Source: Calliopum simillimum (taxonomy: Eukaryota; Arthropoda; Insecta; Diptera; Lauxaniidae). From it: 64,000 bases of DNA. Under the pieces are notes generated by a model. That model was not told the DNA's origin. It was given only the letters and a program-made list of their open reading frames with translations, and searched no databases. Where the stretch lies: positions 95,432,897-95,496,896 of the forward strand of contig OX638370.1 of NCBI GenBank assembly GCA_951812925.1. The letters are read 5' to 3'. Both the position numbers and the translations under genes were made by a program. This document shows positions 47,100 to 59,737 of this stretch, in pieces. The stretch's first letter is position 1, and each line of letters opens with the position of its first letter.

Positions 47100-47920
47100 A
47101 GAAAAATCTGTTTTTACTCACCTACACGAAAATAAAAAATATATAAAAATTACCAGAAACGGGCTGTAAAATGCGTGCAAACGACAGATTTAGATATTTT
47201 TGTGAGTCAGGGCAGGAAAAACTAGGCAGCAGCTTAACTGTTTTCATTGCAAATGAGATAACATCTATAAGAAATCCTAGACAAAGTTTAAAGAAAGCTG
47301 GGTAAAAATTCTGAACCCTTAATTTTTACATGCGTAACAGGAAATATTCATAGCTGATTCAGTTATAAATCAAATTTTTTCTACAAAATTTTATTGAGCA
47401 GTATAACAAATTTTGGATAACTTCGTCATTTAAAAACAAATAGAGTTACAGTCAACTTCATTTTAATGATGGTAGTGGTTTAGGTGGCTTATGAGTGGGG
47501 ATTTCGGAATTTTTTTGTACATTTATCACACTACATATTTCCCCCGGTTCGAATCTCACCCAATGCTAAAGACAAAACAAAAAAAGGGATTTTTTTTTTT
47601 TTGTTAATTTTTATTTTAATTTTTTGTCTTTTCTAATATAAACTGCTTGGAAAAAAAAAATTTTTAAAAATTGTATCCATGTTTAATAATTTTTATTATC
47701 GTGTTTGATAATTTTTACTATGCTACTAAGTACATACTGATATATTGCTTAAGAGGAAATTTTAAGTTTTTATAAAATTGATGAGCAGTTTTTAATAAAT
47801 ATGTAAAAAGTACGAAGATTACAGAAGGATAAGTAATTTTTAATCGATTTTCGCTACAAAAATTATAAAATTTTTCTATCCGCGTATGTAATCATTATAT
47901 GTACAATATTAAAAATCCTA
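47100..47920 (+). repeat. Ancient dispersed repeat family B, copy 2, with SINE-like unit
   Basis: Co-linear with 38085-38930. Within it 47468-47575 has a box A-like (GTAGTGGTTTAGGTGG, 47472) and box B-like (GGTTCGAATCT, 47546) pair and a CTAAAGACAAAA tail like the SINE at 44.4 kb. Confidence 0.5.
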
Positions 47921-49470
47921 AAAGATTTATTATCCAGAGGTGATTTCAATCAAACTAAAGAACATGTGGTGTTTAAATCTTTTATTTCTTTAAAAAAAAA
48001 AAAAAAAAACATTTGCGGTGCACATATAAGCTGACAAATTTATATGGTACCTTATATCACTGGCAGCAAAGAACAATAAAAATTTGTTGTTTATTCATTA
48101 ATCTAAATAAAGGGTGGCCCCGTAATCATTGTCTAAAAAAAGATATCCATTAAATCATATATAACATTAAAGATAAACTTGGGAAGCGTGGATATTTTTG
48201 TAACACACGCGTAAATGCAATAAAATTTTTGAAGAAAGTAATATTATTTATTAAATCATAAAAATTATTTTGATCCATCTGATTAAAATTTCTTTGGCAT
48301 TGTGGTTGAGTTCAAATACAAATTTGATTATTTAGACTTTTCGTAAGGCATGTGGAGATTATGTGGTTACGAGTGTTATATTGACAGTCGATAAAAAAAG
48401 GTTCATTATAAATAATATAATTACAAAATTATAGGTAAATTAACATTATAATTAATTTAAAGGTTGGATAGAGATTTTATGAAAATTAGTTTTATGCTGA
48501 CGTAAAACACTATCATGCTTGAAGCAGCAGGATTTTTAATTTGGTATTCTACTCATTTATCTCGTGATATCCGACCGAAGGCCAAATTTCAGGAGAAATA
48601 CGACTTTAAATGATCAATGTTGTTCCAAATAAGTCCGGTAGCAATATTGATTGAGGACGATTTACAAGGGCGTACACAGGCTTTTATCTAGGGCGGGCCA
48701 AACTCAAATTTTGCGAAACTTCTGTTTTTTTTTTTTGAGAAATTTCAATGTAAGAACTAAGATCTTTATATAACATAATATTGGTAGCATTTTTGTGCAC
48801 TAAAATATTAAATAAAAGTTCATAATAACTTATGACGGTACTTAAGTAGATAATAGCTACAACATTGCTGAAGTCATCAAAACAATATTTTCGGCTCTTT
48901 ACCGAGATATAGCCATATGAAAAAATCGAAAAATCGCTCCAAATCCAATTTGAGGCAAAAAGTTGCAATTTTCAGCTGGATAATTATAATTAACCGAAAA
49001 AAATTCATCTAGTGCCCTAAAATCGCAAAATTGACCATAAAATCCTTATGTGAGCCAACTTTGCAAAACACTCTGGCAGAATTACTTGTTTCGGCGAGTT
49101 CACTTTTCATGTGTCGCACTGTGTTATACTACATTCTTTAAATCAAATGTAAAAACTTTGGTAAAGTCGGATAATGTTGCCAAACTTGAATACATAAATA
49201 TAAACGATGTTGGATATTTCAAAACACGTTGAGGATGGGGAAAAATGAAATGAAATTTCTTTGGCGAAAAATGCTAAAAATAGCGGAAGATATTGAAGGT
49301 AAGTATTTTCAAAAGTTAAAAAATTTTTAAAAAGGAAAAAACTTTGCAATATGAATTTTGCAAAATCCAAGAAATGTTGGACAATTTGAATTATATTGGA
49401 TACATCAAAAGAATAATAAAAGATTAAAAACAAAGAAATTTTAATAAATTACTATTAAATGTTAATCATA
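47920..49470. other. Intergenic DNA, no gene recognised
   Basis: AT-rich with short random frames. No clear repeat ends. Confidence 0.35.
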
Positions 49471-49477
49471 ATCTATA

Positions 49478-50382
49478 TATGAAGCAAAACACGCCAAGTG
49501 TACCAGCTGAAAATTTTTTCTTAAAAGTACTTTAAATTATAGCATAATTTATAAGCTTTAAGATGATGTATGATTCAAGATGGGATTCGGTCGCTAGATG
49601 ACAGTTTTTGGTTTTTGAACGCCAGGCTGGCAAGAGGAAGGCATCTTACGAAAAAAGTGTACTAGGCATAAAATGCTTAGAATCGTTCAAGAAATACGTG
49701 AGAAATTTTTGGGAGTTTTTTGAAAAGTTTAAAAAAACATTACCATAATTTTTTTTTGAAAAAATTTTTGCAAAAATTATTAAAAAAAAGTTTGAAAAGT
49801 TTCCAAAAAACTTCTCACGTATTTCTTGAACGATTTTAAGCATTTTATGCCTAGTACACTTTTTTCGTAAGATGCCTTCCTCTTGAGTAAACAAATAGTT
49901 TTGCCTGCCGCGGGCATTCAAAAGCCAAAAACTCTCATCTAGCGAGTCGAACATTATTTTAAAGCTTATAAATTAAACATTAATTTAAAGTACTTTTAAG
50001 AAAAATTTTAAGTGGTTGTTTTAAAAAAAAAAAATTCAAAAGTGTTTATAAGTGTAAAAAATTTTGGTGAAAAAATTTTTTTTTCACAAAGTAATATTTT
50101 TAAAAAAAAAAAACACTTAAAAATAATGGGACCAGTTATTTATATATATCAATTTACAAACTTTGGTGTAAGATATAAATTTTTGAAAAAACACCCTTTT
50201 CATAAAAATGACTAAAAACGCCAACTTCAACACTCTATATTTCAACAACAAATGTTACTAGGACCAAATCCTCCCGGATTATTGTTCTTGTACACCGGAT
50301 CTACCATATTGCCAAACTTGAGCGAAATCAGAGACAAAAAAATGTTCAGCTGGTACGCTTGGCGTGTTTTGCTTCATATATA
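49478..50382. mobile_element. Long foldback element (about 250-bp stem)
   Basis: Outer ends TGAAGCAAAACACGCC and GGCGTGTTTTGCTTCA are inverted. A second, longer pairing joins 49510-49700 with 49815-50010, passing through AGGAAGGCATCTTACG, AGTGTACTAGGCATAAAATG and CGTTCAAGAAATACGTGAGA with few mismatches, around a loop centred near 49765. The segment 50010-50345 has no partner. No ORF with family features. Probably a foldback DNA element; it could fold into long dsRNA if transcribed. Confidence 0.75.
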
Positions 50383-50804
50383 AAATGAATGTTTGTCTGT
50401 CTATAAGTCTGTCTCTTATGCCTGCCTAAACCGTTCATCCGATTGCGATGAAACTTTGGGGAATAGTTGGAAGCATGCTCGCGAAGGTTGAAAAAAATGG
50501 GCGGACCACTCCCCCCAAATTACATAATTCGTCATATCTCTGAAACTATTTGACGTATATTGATGAAACTTAGTACATACATAGAAGGTACCGTGACCGT
50601 TTTTTCTGGGTCACCCGAAGTTTCCAGAAGTCTTCATAGTCAAAACGAAGAATATCTAGGCTTACTGGAAGGAAAACGTCTATGGCGAACTTGATAGTAT
50701 TTTTGGACACTCAAAGCTTTCCAAAAGTCACCCTAAGGCTTCTAAGGTATTGGGAATGAAAAAACAAAACATACATGCCTAGCGAAGCGGGCAGGGAGGG
50801 CTAG
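50374..50804 (+). mobile_element. Non-autonomous Helitron-like element
   Basis: The 5' part TCATATATAAAATGAATGTT followed by GTCTGTC repeats and CCGATTGCGATGAAACTTTGGG is typical of insect Helitrons. The 3' end AGCGAAGCGGGCAGGGAGGG then CTAG|T has the GC-rich hairpin and CTRR terminus. The expected A before the 5' TC is a T here, and the start overlaps the foldback end, so the left edge is uncertain. No Rep/helicase coding. Confidence 0.6.
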
Positions 50805-50809
50805 TTTCT

Positions 50810-51765
50810 TAACAAAAGAACATCTCATTTAGATATTCTATTACATTAAGAACCGGATATACGATTTCCCATAATTAATCTAATTCAATTTCAAAGCTTT
50901 ATTAAGCGTTTAAATCTTTGCCTTTTTTAAGCATAGATTTCTAAAGCAAATGTATCAAATTAAGTGAACATATTTGATTAAACATGGAATTTTGTATTTT
51001 GAGCTCATTTTTATTGTATGAATTTTTTACATATATTTTTTAACTTGCATGCAAATATTGCTGACACATACACATTTATGGGAGTTGATAAATTTTTTCA
51101 TACAAACATATTTACATATTATGTCGTATATATGTATGTACTAAATGTGAAGGAAAACAAATTGCAAGTCCGGCAGTGTTGCGTGCATTTTGAGGCAAAA
51201 CAAAACTGCCCTTTTTAATTGTGATAATACTGCATTTTACAAGTTGTCAACTTGCTGTCTTTGACATCAGAGGCAATTCATATTGTTATTGTATTATCTT
51301 TTCAGTAGAATTTTTTTTTTTAATTTAATGACTAACTACTGACTAGTAAGTCATAATTTGACATACTAATATAATTTAGTTTTAGACTTTTAACATTGTT
51401 GTCTTTGTTATGTGGCTATTATTATCAATATTTTTGATATTTTTCGTTATAAATATTAATTTTTATTTCTTCGAAAGTTATTGTTGAGTAATTTCATTTA
51501 TTTTAAAATTTAACTTACTAATGTGACTTGTTGACAATGTAATTGAGAGAAGTGACATTATCAACCTTAATATGTCAAGATCCTGACGTGTTGGAAAAAT
51601 ATTGTCTTCTAATTTGATTTGGTTATATGAAAATCTATATCTGATACTTTACTGTCATCTCATATACATATGTATATGGCCCTTCTTTGATTGTGTAAGC
51701 GTGTGCAAATACTACTCAAAAACATACGACACTAAAGGAAAAACTTTACCAAATAGCTTGAATCA
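50810..51765. other. Intergenic AT-rich DNA
   Basis: No recognisable gene. 51560-51600 has a weak family A fragment (GATCCTGACGTGTTGGAAAA). Confidence 0.35.
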
Positions 51766-51768
51766 TAA

Positions 51769-53052
51769 GGTTAGGTTAGGTTAGGGTGGCGGCAATATTG
51801 CCACACATAGACCGCAAGGGTCCATAGTGATACCACAAACTCTCATATTAACGTCTATTCATAAACTCTGGTCCTTTCAATATGGTGTTTGTCCAAACTG
51901 AAGGATCCTGTAAGCACTGCGAATCTTTTAATGTCACTTAGGTGAATTTTAGTGAGTTCTTTTAGGGAATTAAAAAATGGCCGACCAAAGCATTTCAGTC
52001 TAGTTCTTGCAAGAGCAGGACAAAGACATAAAAGGTGTTCAATTGTTTCCTCTTCCTCAGGCTCGTGACAGTTTCTGCACCAGTTGTTGGAGACTATGCC
52101 CAGTCTAAAGGCATGATGACCAATTAGACAATGACCAGTCACAACTCTAGTCAGCAGGCTGCACTCGCTCCTCGTCAGAGATAGTAAATATTTGGAAAAA
52201 TCTGCTTTGTGAAAACAAGGCCAAAAATACTTTGTTATAGCACTGGTTGGGGATTGTTCCCAGCGTCTATTCGCTACTGAGAACATTTGAGCGTTCTTTA
52301 AAGAGAAGAAATGTTGAAGCGGTGCTGGAATTTTAATGTGTTGATCTTCTAAAAGAGCTCCTGTTTTTGCTGAGAGATCTGCCTTTTCATTTCCTAAAAT
52401 TTCGCAGTGCGACGGCACCCACTGAAGGGATACCTGGTTGTTTTCACTAAGGGAAGTCAAAGCGGTAAAACATTCAAAAACTGTCTTTGATTTAATAAAG
52501 TTTGATTTTAAAGCTTTTAAAGCAGCTTGACTATCGACGTATAGAGCAATTTCCTTCTCGCTTACACTTTCTTTAAGGTAATCGACCGCTTTGTTAATCG
52601 CGAAAATTTCCGCTTGGAAAATGCTGCACTCATCTGGCAATTTAAATGAGTGTTCTACGTTTGAGTTGGAGACATAGAAACCTGCTCCAACCCCATTATC
52701 TGATTTAGAGCCATCTGTGTATACGTTTATTACTTCGGTTGGATCTTCACCTCGTGTGTTCCAGAATTCTCTAGACGGGAATGTAACCAGGAATTTTTTC
52801 TCCATAGAAAGCTTAGGAATCATGTAGTCAGTAGTAATACTCTCAATGTTACCTACGTTACTGTGTCCGTAAGGCCTTAACTTAAGGCCCCCCGATTCTT
52901 TAAGCCTAAGTATAGTATTATAAGCCACTCCCTTGGCAAAGAGATCAATAGGTAACAAAAAAAGTATAGCGTTTAAGGATTCTGAAGAGGTAGACCTCAG
53001 GGCACCAGTGATGCCGATGCTTAAAAGACGTTGTAATCGTTCTAGTTTCTTT
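51769..53052 (-). mobile_element. 5'-truncated LINE, RNase H region and 3' end
   Basis: The minus strand is open from about 53051 to 51855 (about 398 codons) and then has a short 3' UTR ending in CCTAACCTAACCTAACC. 5' truncated at the C-terminal RT region. The tail of TTAGG-like units is a feature of its 3' end. Confidence 0.85.
51855..53051 (-). pseudogene. LINE ORF2 C-terminal fragment: RT end, RNase H, Cys/His knuckle
   Basis: No stop in about 398 codons. Order: RT C-terminal helix region (LQRLLSIGITGALRST, LPIDLFAKGVAYN); RNase H with its acidic residues (INVYTDGSKSDNGVGAGFY; FQAEIFAI; ALYVDSQAAL; WVPSHCEILGNEKAD); then LLTRVVTGHC and the knuckle CRNCHEPEEEETIEHLLCLC. RNase H domains of this kind occur in I-, LOA- and related LINE clades. 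The 5' part (endonuclease, RT core) is missing, so it cannot be autonomous; its long clean frame suggests a recent insertion. Confidence 0.85.
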
Positions 53053-53054
53053 CA

Positions 53055-53690
53055 TAAGCTTTGACTTAAAAAGAATGAACAACATTGGAGTCAACTTTAT
53101 CATGTTCTAGCAAAAATAAATGAATGGTTGCATAGTAACGGAATGCTTTCTTAAAAATTCTCATTTCCTGATGACTAACATGCTTTAAGCGATTAAATCA
53201 TGCGAATGCAAACAATTTTTTAAAAAATAACATAATTTAGAGAACCTTCATCATTCTACAAACAGCACTGATTGAACATAACTTAAAATATCCATGATAA
53301 TTCTGAAGCATTTAAAATTAAAGAAAACAAATTATGAAATTAATATGTTTATCTCCAAAAATCTATTTACTAAGTGCTACAGATAAAAAATTCGTTGGAA
53401 ACATTTCCTTTCCGACACCATCAAATGTCCGACTCCACTCGACTCCACCTATTCGTCCTCATCCCCCCCTCTCACCAACTCCAGGAAATGTCACAACTCT
53501 TTTTCATTAACGGAAATAATAATATATGCATTTTCGAGATCGTAATAAAATAAAAACCGTAGCCGTTTTAAATGAAATTTTTCATCAAAATTAGTCCGCG
53601 TAAGGAATTCATATTTTTAAACCAAAATGCGTGAAAAGGAGAAAACTTTGACCCTCTCAAAAAAAAAAAAAAAAAATCAAGATGTAAATG
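53055..53690. other. Intergenic stretch
   Basis: AT-rich. Nothing recognised. Confidence 0.35.
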
Positions 53691-53691
53691 T

Positions 53692-54069
53692 TCAACACGC
53701 CGCAACAAGTATATATTTTTTTTTTTGATCCCTTTTACCAAAATCCATTGTCTGAACCTTGGAAGAAACCTGAAATTGTTGTACAGTGTAATGAGTCGAT
53801 CTTTCCCATCTGCTCATCTTCTTCAGTACCTCATAGTCTGTAACTTTATTGAAATAATATGACATTGGGAGCTTAACACTGTGATCAATATGCTCTGCAA
53901 GCATCAATGAGCTGTTCCAAGCTAACTCATCTGCCTTTTTATTGCCTGGAATATTTTTATGACCTGGTACACAGAACAGTCCTGAATTGTGTTGTTTGTT
54001 AAGAACCCGAAGCTCTCTATGATAATGGCTGACTGCCCAGATCTTGTATCGGCAACTTTCACTTCTCAT
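53692..54069 (-). pseudogene. Second LINE RNase H fragment
   Basis: 125 open codons containing FCVPGHKNIPGNKKADELAW, the C-terminal RNase H motif (VPGHxxIxGNEKADELA), then a region resembling the linker before the terminal knuckle. Diverged from the LINE at 51.8-53.0 kb, so a different family. No ends visible. Confidence 0.65.
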
Positions 54070-54507
54070 AAATCCAAAACGCCACTCCTCGTGTCAAGAA
54101 AAATTCGCTGCCAACAGCCGAATTTTTGGTGTTTCGATGCCACTAATACCATTGAATAATCTTTCGTCAAATCGGTACTAACCTATGCTTGTCGCCCTCA
54201 TGCCCATATCTTTGGATGCAATTCGTTAACCCTGCCGTACAATTATTTTCTACGAGCAGTCACACGCTTCTATCGATATTTTGCAAAGCTTTGATGACCA
54301 TTACGAAAATTTTTGTTCTCCTATAGTTGAAGCGTGGGAAATTCTGCTTTTATACTTTTTACAAAGTCTGTGGAAACGTTGTAATGTAATCTGTTTGACT
54401 CATTCCCGGCAAAATGGTTGTATGTCCATAGTTAAGTTTATTGAACCTAAAAGTTCTCTTTTGGCAGCAGTTTCCGTTAGATAAAGGAAAACATTTTTTT
54501 ATTAGTA

Positions 54508-55125
54508 GGGTAAGGGAGGGAAATATGGACTACGTGAGTTATATGGACCACACGGTTATTTCCCGTTATTCTTGTTCAAACTCAATGCTAGTACCTAAAG
54601 CTTATAATAGTGCGATTTTAGCGTTCGGTGAGGTCGCATGTTTCTGTAAAGTTGATTTTTCTAAAAAAAAGATCAGTGATAATTTTTTTCTTTTGAGTAT
54701 GTTGCATTATTTCACTTTAAAGACATCGCGTTTTTAAATAAATGGTTAATTGTATAAAGTCAGTGAATACCATTTATAATTTATTAGCACAAATAAGTTT
54801 ATTAACCAAAAGAGTTTTTGGAAAAAAAACATTTATTCCACCAACACGTGCTGTGGGTAATATGGACCACCAAAGAAAAAAGCCTCAAAAACAAATGTAT
54901 TCATCATCTTTTTCAGATGAGGAATCTAGTTGCAGTTTTCATGACAAGTATGATGGTCATTATATGTAATTCGTTAACTACAAAGGAAAAAAATTATAAA
55001 AAATGCATATAATGTAATACCCTTTACTCAGAACGTTCTTGGAGTCATGAAAAATATGCCGAATGTAGAAGTGACATTTTATATGCAACTTCTGTACCAA
55101 ATGGACTTTATGGTCCATATTACAC
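54508..55125. mobile_element. pogo-like element remnant
   Basis: TA-flanked; left end GGGTAAGGGAGGGAAATATGGAC, right end inverse GTCCATATTACAC, with GTAATATGGACCA repeated inside (54856). The plus frame 54830-54960 reads PTRAVGNMDHQRKKPQ and SSSFSDEESS, followed out of frame by CNTLYSERSW and HEKYAEC, like the C-terminal Cys/His tail of pogo/Tigger-type transposases. Catalytic core missing. Confidence 0.5.
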
Positions 55126-56714
55126 TACACTTTTTTTTATCTTCATTTTGAGTATTTTCAGTTTTTTAATTTTTTTTCTTTTTCCTGATGAGATATTTAT
55201 CTAAAAGTGAATCAGAATAAAGGTCAATTGTTTCCTTTACTGAATGACATAAAATTAATTGAAGATCTTTTGTGCAGCCTTTTTCCCTCTCAGAACAGTT
55301 CCAGGCTATCTATAAATCTTGTCACTGCCGTGGGATTAATTTTACTTATGTCATTTGGAAGACATTTGGTACTACTTTCAATGCTTTTGTTAGAGTATTC
55401 TAATCTAAAAGTTGAAAAAAAAAAAAACATAGTTGAAGTTTTATAACGAGATTAGAAAATTTACAACCATAAAACCTGATACGGTAACTGAAAGTACTAG
55501 GCTTTTCCTTTAAATGCGGCGCAGTAGTATATCTGTATCTTTTTTGTCTCTGAGATAACCTAACCTTAAAATTAAGAAATTAAAAAATTTTATTTTGGGA
55601 TATTTTTGAGGTTATATACTAGACGATTTTTTTGGACTTTTTTGCTAACTAAATTTCTTAATTCTTCTCTTCAAACTGAGCTATAAAATGGTCGTCTACG
55701 ATTTTTCTTTGCAAAATTATGACCATTTTAAGATGGCATCACGAAATTCAAACACATGATTTAACAGTCTGAGTCTTGTTTTGTAAATAAGACAGAATCC
55801 AGTGACGCAATGGACTTGGAAACTCACTAAGACGCAGTTTTAATAACAACAAATCATCAAATCGACGGGAAATAGTCTATATTTGGATGCATTTGACTAA
55901 ATTTTTATACACGGGATTAAAAAATCGTCCACTATAAGAAACAAAAGGTACATTTCGTTTGGTTCGTGGACGCAACTATTGTTTAAACAATATGTTGAAC
56001 ACTTACAACTCCAACACAAAAGATACGAGTGCATAAGAACTTTTCATGGAAATTTGCTGAAATTTTAATTTACACTTTACGAAGGGTATAATTAGTACAT
56101 TTAATGTGCTAAAAATATCACAAGATTTGGTTACATTTATAACAAAAACCAAAAAAAAAAAAAACAGAAGAAGAAAACACAAAAAGGTAATTTGTCACGA
56201 AAGTGCTAAATTATTGCTTAATCTTTAAATTCCACGACATTTAAAGGAATTAATTCTGTATCAGCATTTTAAAAGCGATCAAATGATATAGTTTTCTTTC
56301 AAGTAGTAATGCTTATCAAATGCTTTTTGTTTTTATTTTGCACGTACTATTTGTGTCATTACTGATAACATTTTCTTTGCTTATCAATTTCACCTGTCTT
56401 CTTCACAGAGATAAATGAACACAAAAGATTAATATGACAAAAATTTAAAATTAAATATGGGAATCAAAACATTTCTGCTAAAAAAAACTATCTGTTCTGT
56501 TTATGTGTAATACGAATTCTTTGTACTCTATAAAATGCTTATTTCATTCAGTAAACATCACATATGAATCATTTCTGGTAATTTGATATGAAGAAGAACT
56601 TTGAGTAAAAGTGTTTAACATCAGCAGAAGTGATTTTGGATTTTCTCTGCTTCTACGTAGTGGTTGCTAATTTTTAAACAAATAATTTTTTTTTTTCAAA
56701 TATGTATAATATGC
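55126..56714. other. Intergenic DNA, no gene recognised
   Basis: AT-rich; frame at 55207-55446 has no family features. Confidence 0.35.
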
Positions 56715-56716
56715 TA

Positions 56717-57583
56717 GGGTAGAACGGGGTTAAATCGCCACGGGGCTAAACAACCAATTGCATCTAATTTTTTTTTAATAAAGTCGAATCGAATGACTGT
56801 TGGTACAGAAGATGGTGATCGATACAACGCAACTTTGGCAAAAGGTTCCACTACCGCACGTGTGTTATAACCCGAGTTCTGACGAAAGAAAGATTTGATG
56901 CGTCCTCGCCGCAATATTTTCAGTCGACAAAAGTTCAAAATTCCACAAATCAGTGAAGTGCAGAAAGAAAGGTAAGTGTATTCTAAGAGCAGAATTACAT
57001 GCTGAATACAAATCTGTAATTTGTTTTAGAAAATTTAAATTTGTTAAAAAGCTATTCGCCTTAAAATAAGCAAAAGCACGTGGGATTAAATAACCAAAAG
57101 AAGAAACAGGCATTGGCGACCACGGTAAGGTCGGAAAAAAAGATTCTAAAGAAATTTTCCGAGCAAAAACGAAGACACGGCAGCCAAAAACAATACTCGT
57201 CGCTCCAAAACAGGTCGTCCAAGGAAAGTAGTATACGTTGAGGAAAGTGACGCTAGCGATTAATGAAGCTCAAGAAAAACTTTTTCAAGTTAATTTGATC
57301 TTTTGTAACGTTTTGTAAAATTCTGATAAAATAAAAACCCTTAAAATAACAATGTTGGTTACTTTTAATTTAAAAAGAAAGGTGGTGTAAAACAACCATT
57401 TCACACTTTTTGTTCAAATGCAAATACCGGATAAACAATGCGAGTTTGGAAAAAATTTTCATATGAATTTTGTAACAAAGGGTTCAACGAACCAGGAACA
57501 GTTGAAATTTTCAAATTATTATCATAAACAAAGTTTTTACAGAGTGCCAAACACAAAAGTGGTTATTTAACCCCATTCTACCC
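56717..57583 (+). mobile_element. pogo-like transposon, internally deleted
   Basis: 867 bp flanked by TA; ends GGGTAGAACGGGGTTAAAT and ATTTAACCCCATTCTACCC are near-perfect inverted repeats. On the plus strand are remnants of coding: RPRRNIFSRQKFKIPQISEV around 56900-56970 and, near the right side, RSKTGRPRKVVYVEESDASD followed by TAA (57215-57263), a basic/acidic end typical of pogo/Tigger-like transposases. The middle is gone. Confidence 0.7.
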
Positions 57584-57589
57584 TATTTA

Positions 57590-59700
57590 TATTATACATA
57601 CTTAGTTAAGAAACTAATTTTAGTTTTTCTAAAGGTAGTGTCATTTCGATTATCTATATATTTAAGAATGAGTTAATCTTAGAGTAAGTTTGACTTATAT
57701 GAACTTAGCACACTGTTGCAGATGATGGACTCTTGTTTTTTATAAGAAATATAAAAGCTGTCATACGTGTAAAAACTTTTTTCTATTGAGGCAACGAACC
57801 TTCACAAAACTTTTACATTGTGAACTGTGATAAGCGAGTGCCTGCAATTCCTTCCAACATATCCCCGAATCACGTATTTCTTGTTTTATTGATCGTGAGT
57901 ATGATGATTTCGGACTTCGGTATTACCTAATACCTTGAGGATTTTACTCCAATGCTGGAGAGTAGACTCCGTTGGTAGTTTGCATTTCATTTCGTAGACT
58001 GATTTATACCGAAACAGTATGTCGCCGGCAACTGATTAGCAACTCGATATTGGAGTAAGTACAAAATTTTTAGAATTCTGCGAAGGCAAAGGTTGTAATC
58101 ACTAGTTAGCATTGAGCTTATGGTAAAAAAAATAGTTTTCTCTTCGATTGAAAGTTTCGTTTAATTTGATGGATATGAAAATTGCCTGACATTACGTCAA
58201 GGTCTCGAAACTTCCTAAAAAAATGACTTCCTTCAAAAACGGACCAAAACTTTACCGAAATATTTGGTTCACGGCGTATTGAAGTTTGTAAAACTTCCAA
58301 ATTTGGCTAAATAATTAAGGGCTTTATTGCTTTGAACACAATTTTAATAAGATTATTCTTCGAAGATTTGAATGTAATTCTGTAATTTACCTTTTAACTT
58401 TATCTTTCGACAAAAATTGATTAATTTTTTTATATAAAATATATATATTTTTGAAAATTGGATACCTGAGATATCTGAAAACCGGAATCTTATAATAAAA
58501 ATATAAGTTAACCAAAATCACCAAAAAAATTAAAATTTCACAACTTTTTGTATAACATTATTACTCATATCTTTTCTCAATTATTTACATCCTACTAACT
58601 TGGAATATTTCTTTCTATTGTCAATACAGTTTCTGAGCCCATTTGCATACTTGCCGTATTTCTTTAAACAAGATGCAAGGTATAGCGATATATGTTCGTT
58701 ATCTCAGTTTGGAGCACCCTGTATTAATTTTTTTTTTTTCACGCTTAAATATCAGTTAATTATCTGGTTATATCCTCATCTAAACATTTTAAGAAAACTT
58801 AACTTCATATGAAGTTAAATCTCAGAAACAATGAGAGCGGTAAATTTTTTCTTTCCACGGTTGAATTTCGGTCAATTTACGAGAAATTCCCCCATCAAAA
58901 TTTGGGTTGGTCTGCTAAATTCAGATACCTCTCTTTTTCCTCTTGGGTTAAAGTCTCATTGTAAAATCTGCAGTTTATTTCATCGTCCGAATAATGTTTC
59001 TCTCTATTCTTTTTACTGGTGATACATTTTCGTTGAATTTTGTCTGCACAAAAGTTGAAATCATTTAATTGAATTTAATTTAAGGCAGCAAAAGTTCTGA
59101 AATTCATTCACAATTAAGCGAAGACCACCACCACGTGAACATGAGGTATCAGATGACAGTGCCCCAAGACAATAGCAATCACAAATGAAATCTAAATTGA
59201 AAATGTAAACTAAGAATAAAATGCAATAAAATAAATAAAAAAGACAATAAAATAAATATATATTTATTGCCTTTAAGGAAAGAATCCCACGGCAAACCTC
59301 GGGAGTTTTTGTTAGTGCTTTTTTGAAGTTATATATTGGCGTATGTAATTTGTATTAAAAATTCTAACTATTTTGAGTGTTTTTTAATTTCAACCATTAT
59401 ATTATATCAATTTTTTTTATATCGCTAATATCTGTCATATAGCTCCTAAGGAACGTAAGGTCTAAACAAAAGTTCTATAACTATTTTGAATCCTGCCTTG
59501 TTGTGCCAGTTTCGAGATATTATTATATATCATACGGCGGCAGAGTGTCCTGACCATCTTGCCATCAACTTTTCATAATCTCAATCAGGATAGGAGTTTC
59601 GTTCAATTGATTGTACCAAAATCTTTATAGTACCTACTGTAGAAACAAACATACAAACATATTATTTTCCGAATGATTATGCCATAAATATTTTTATTGA
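57590..59700. other. Region upstream of the LRR exon
   Basis: No coding exon recognised. 57830-58070 is GC-balanced and ends in GGAGTAAGTAC, a donor-like string, so an untranslated exon of the downstream gene is possible. 59195-59265 is rich in AATAAA. Confidence 0.3.
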
Positions 59701-59737
59701 TTTTCTCTTCTCTTCTTTTTTTTCATCCACTTTCAGC

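Noticed and set aside
51769..51785. Interstitial telomere
   Set aside because: Only three to four TTAGG-like units, directly at the 3' end of a LINE; a retrotransposon tail explains them.
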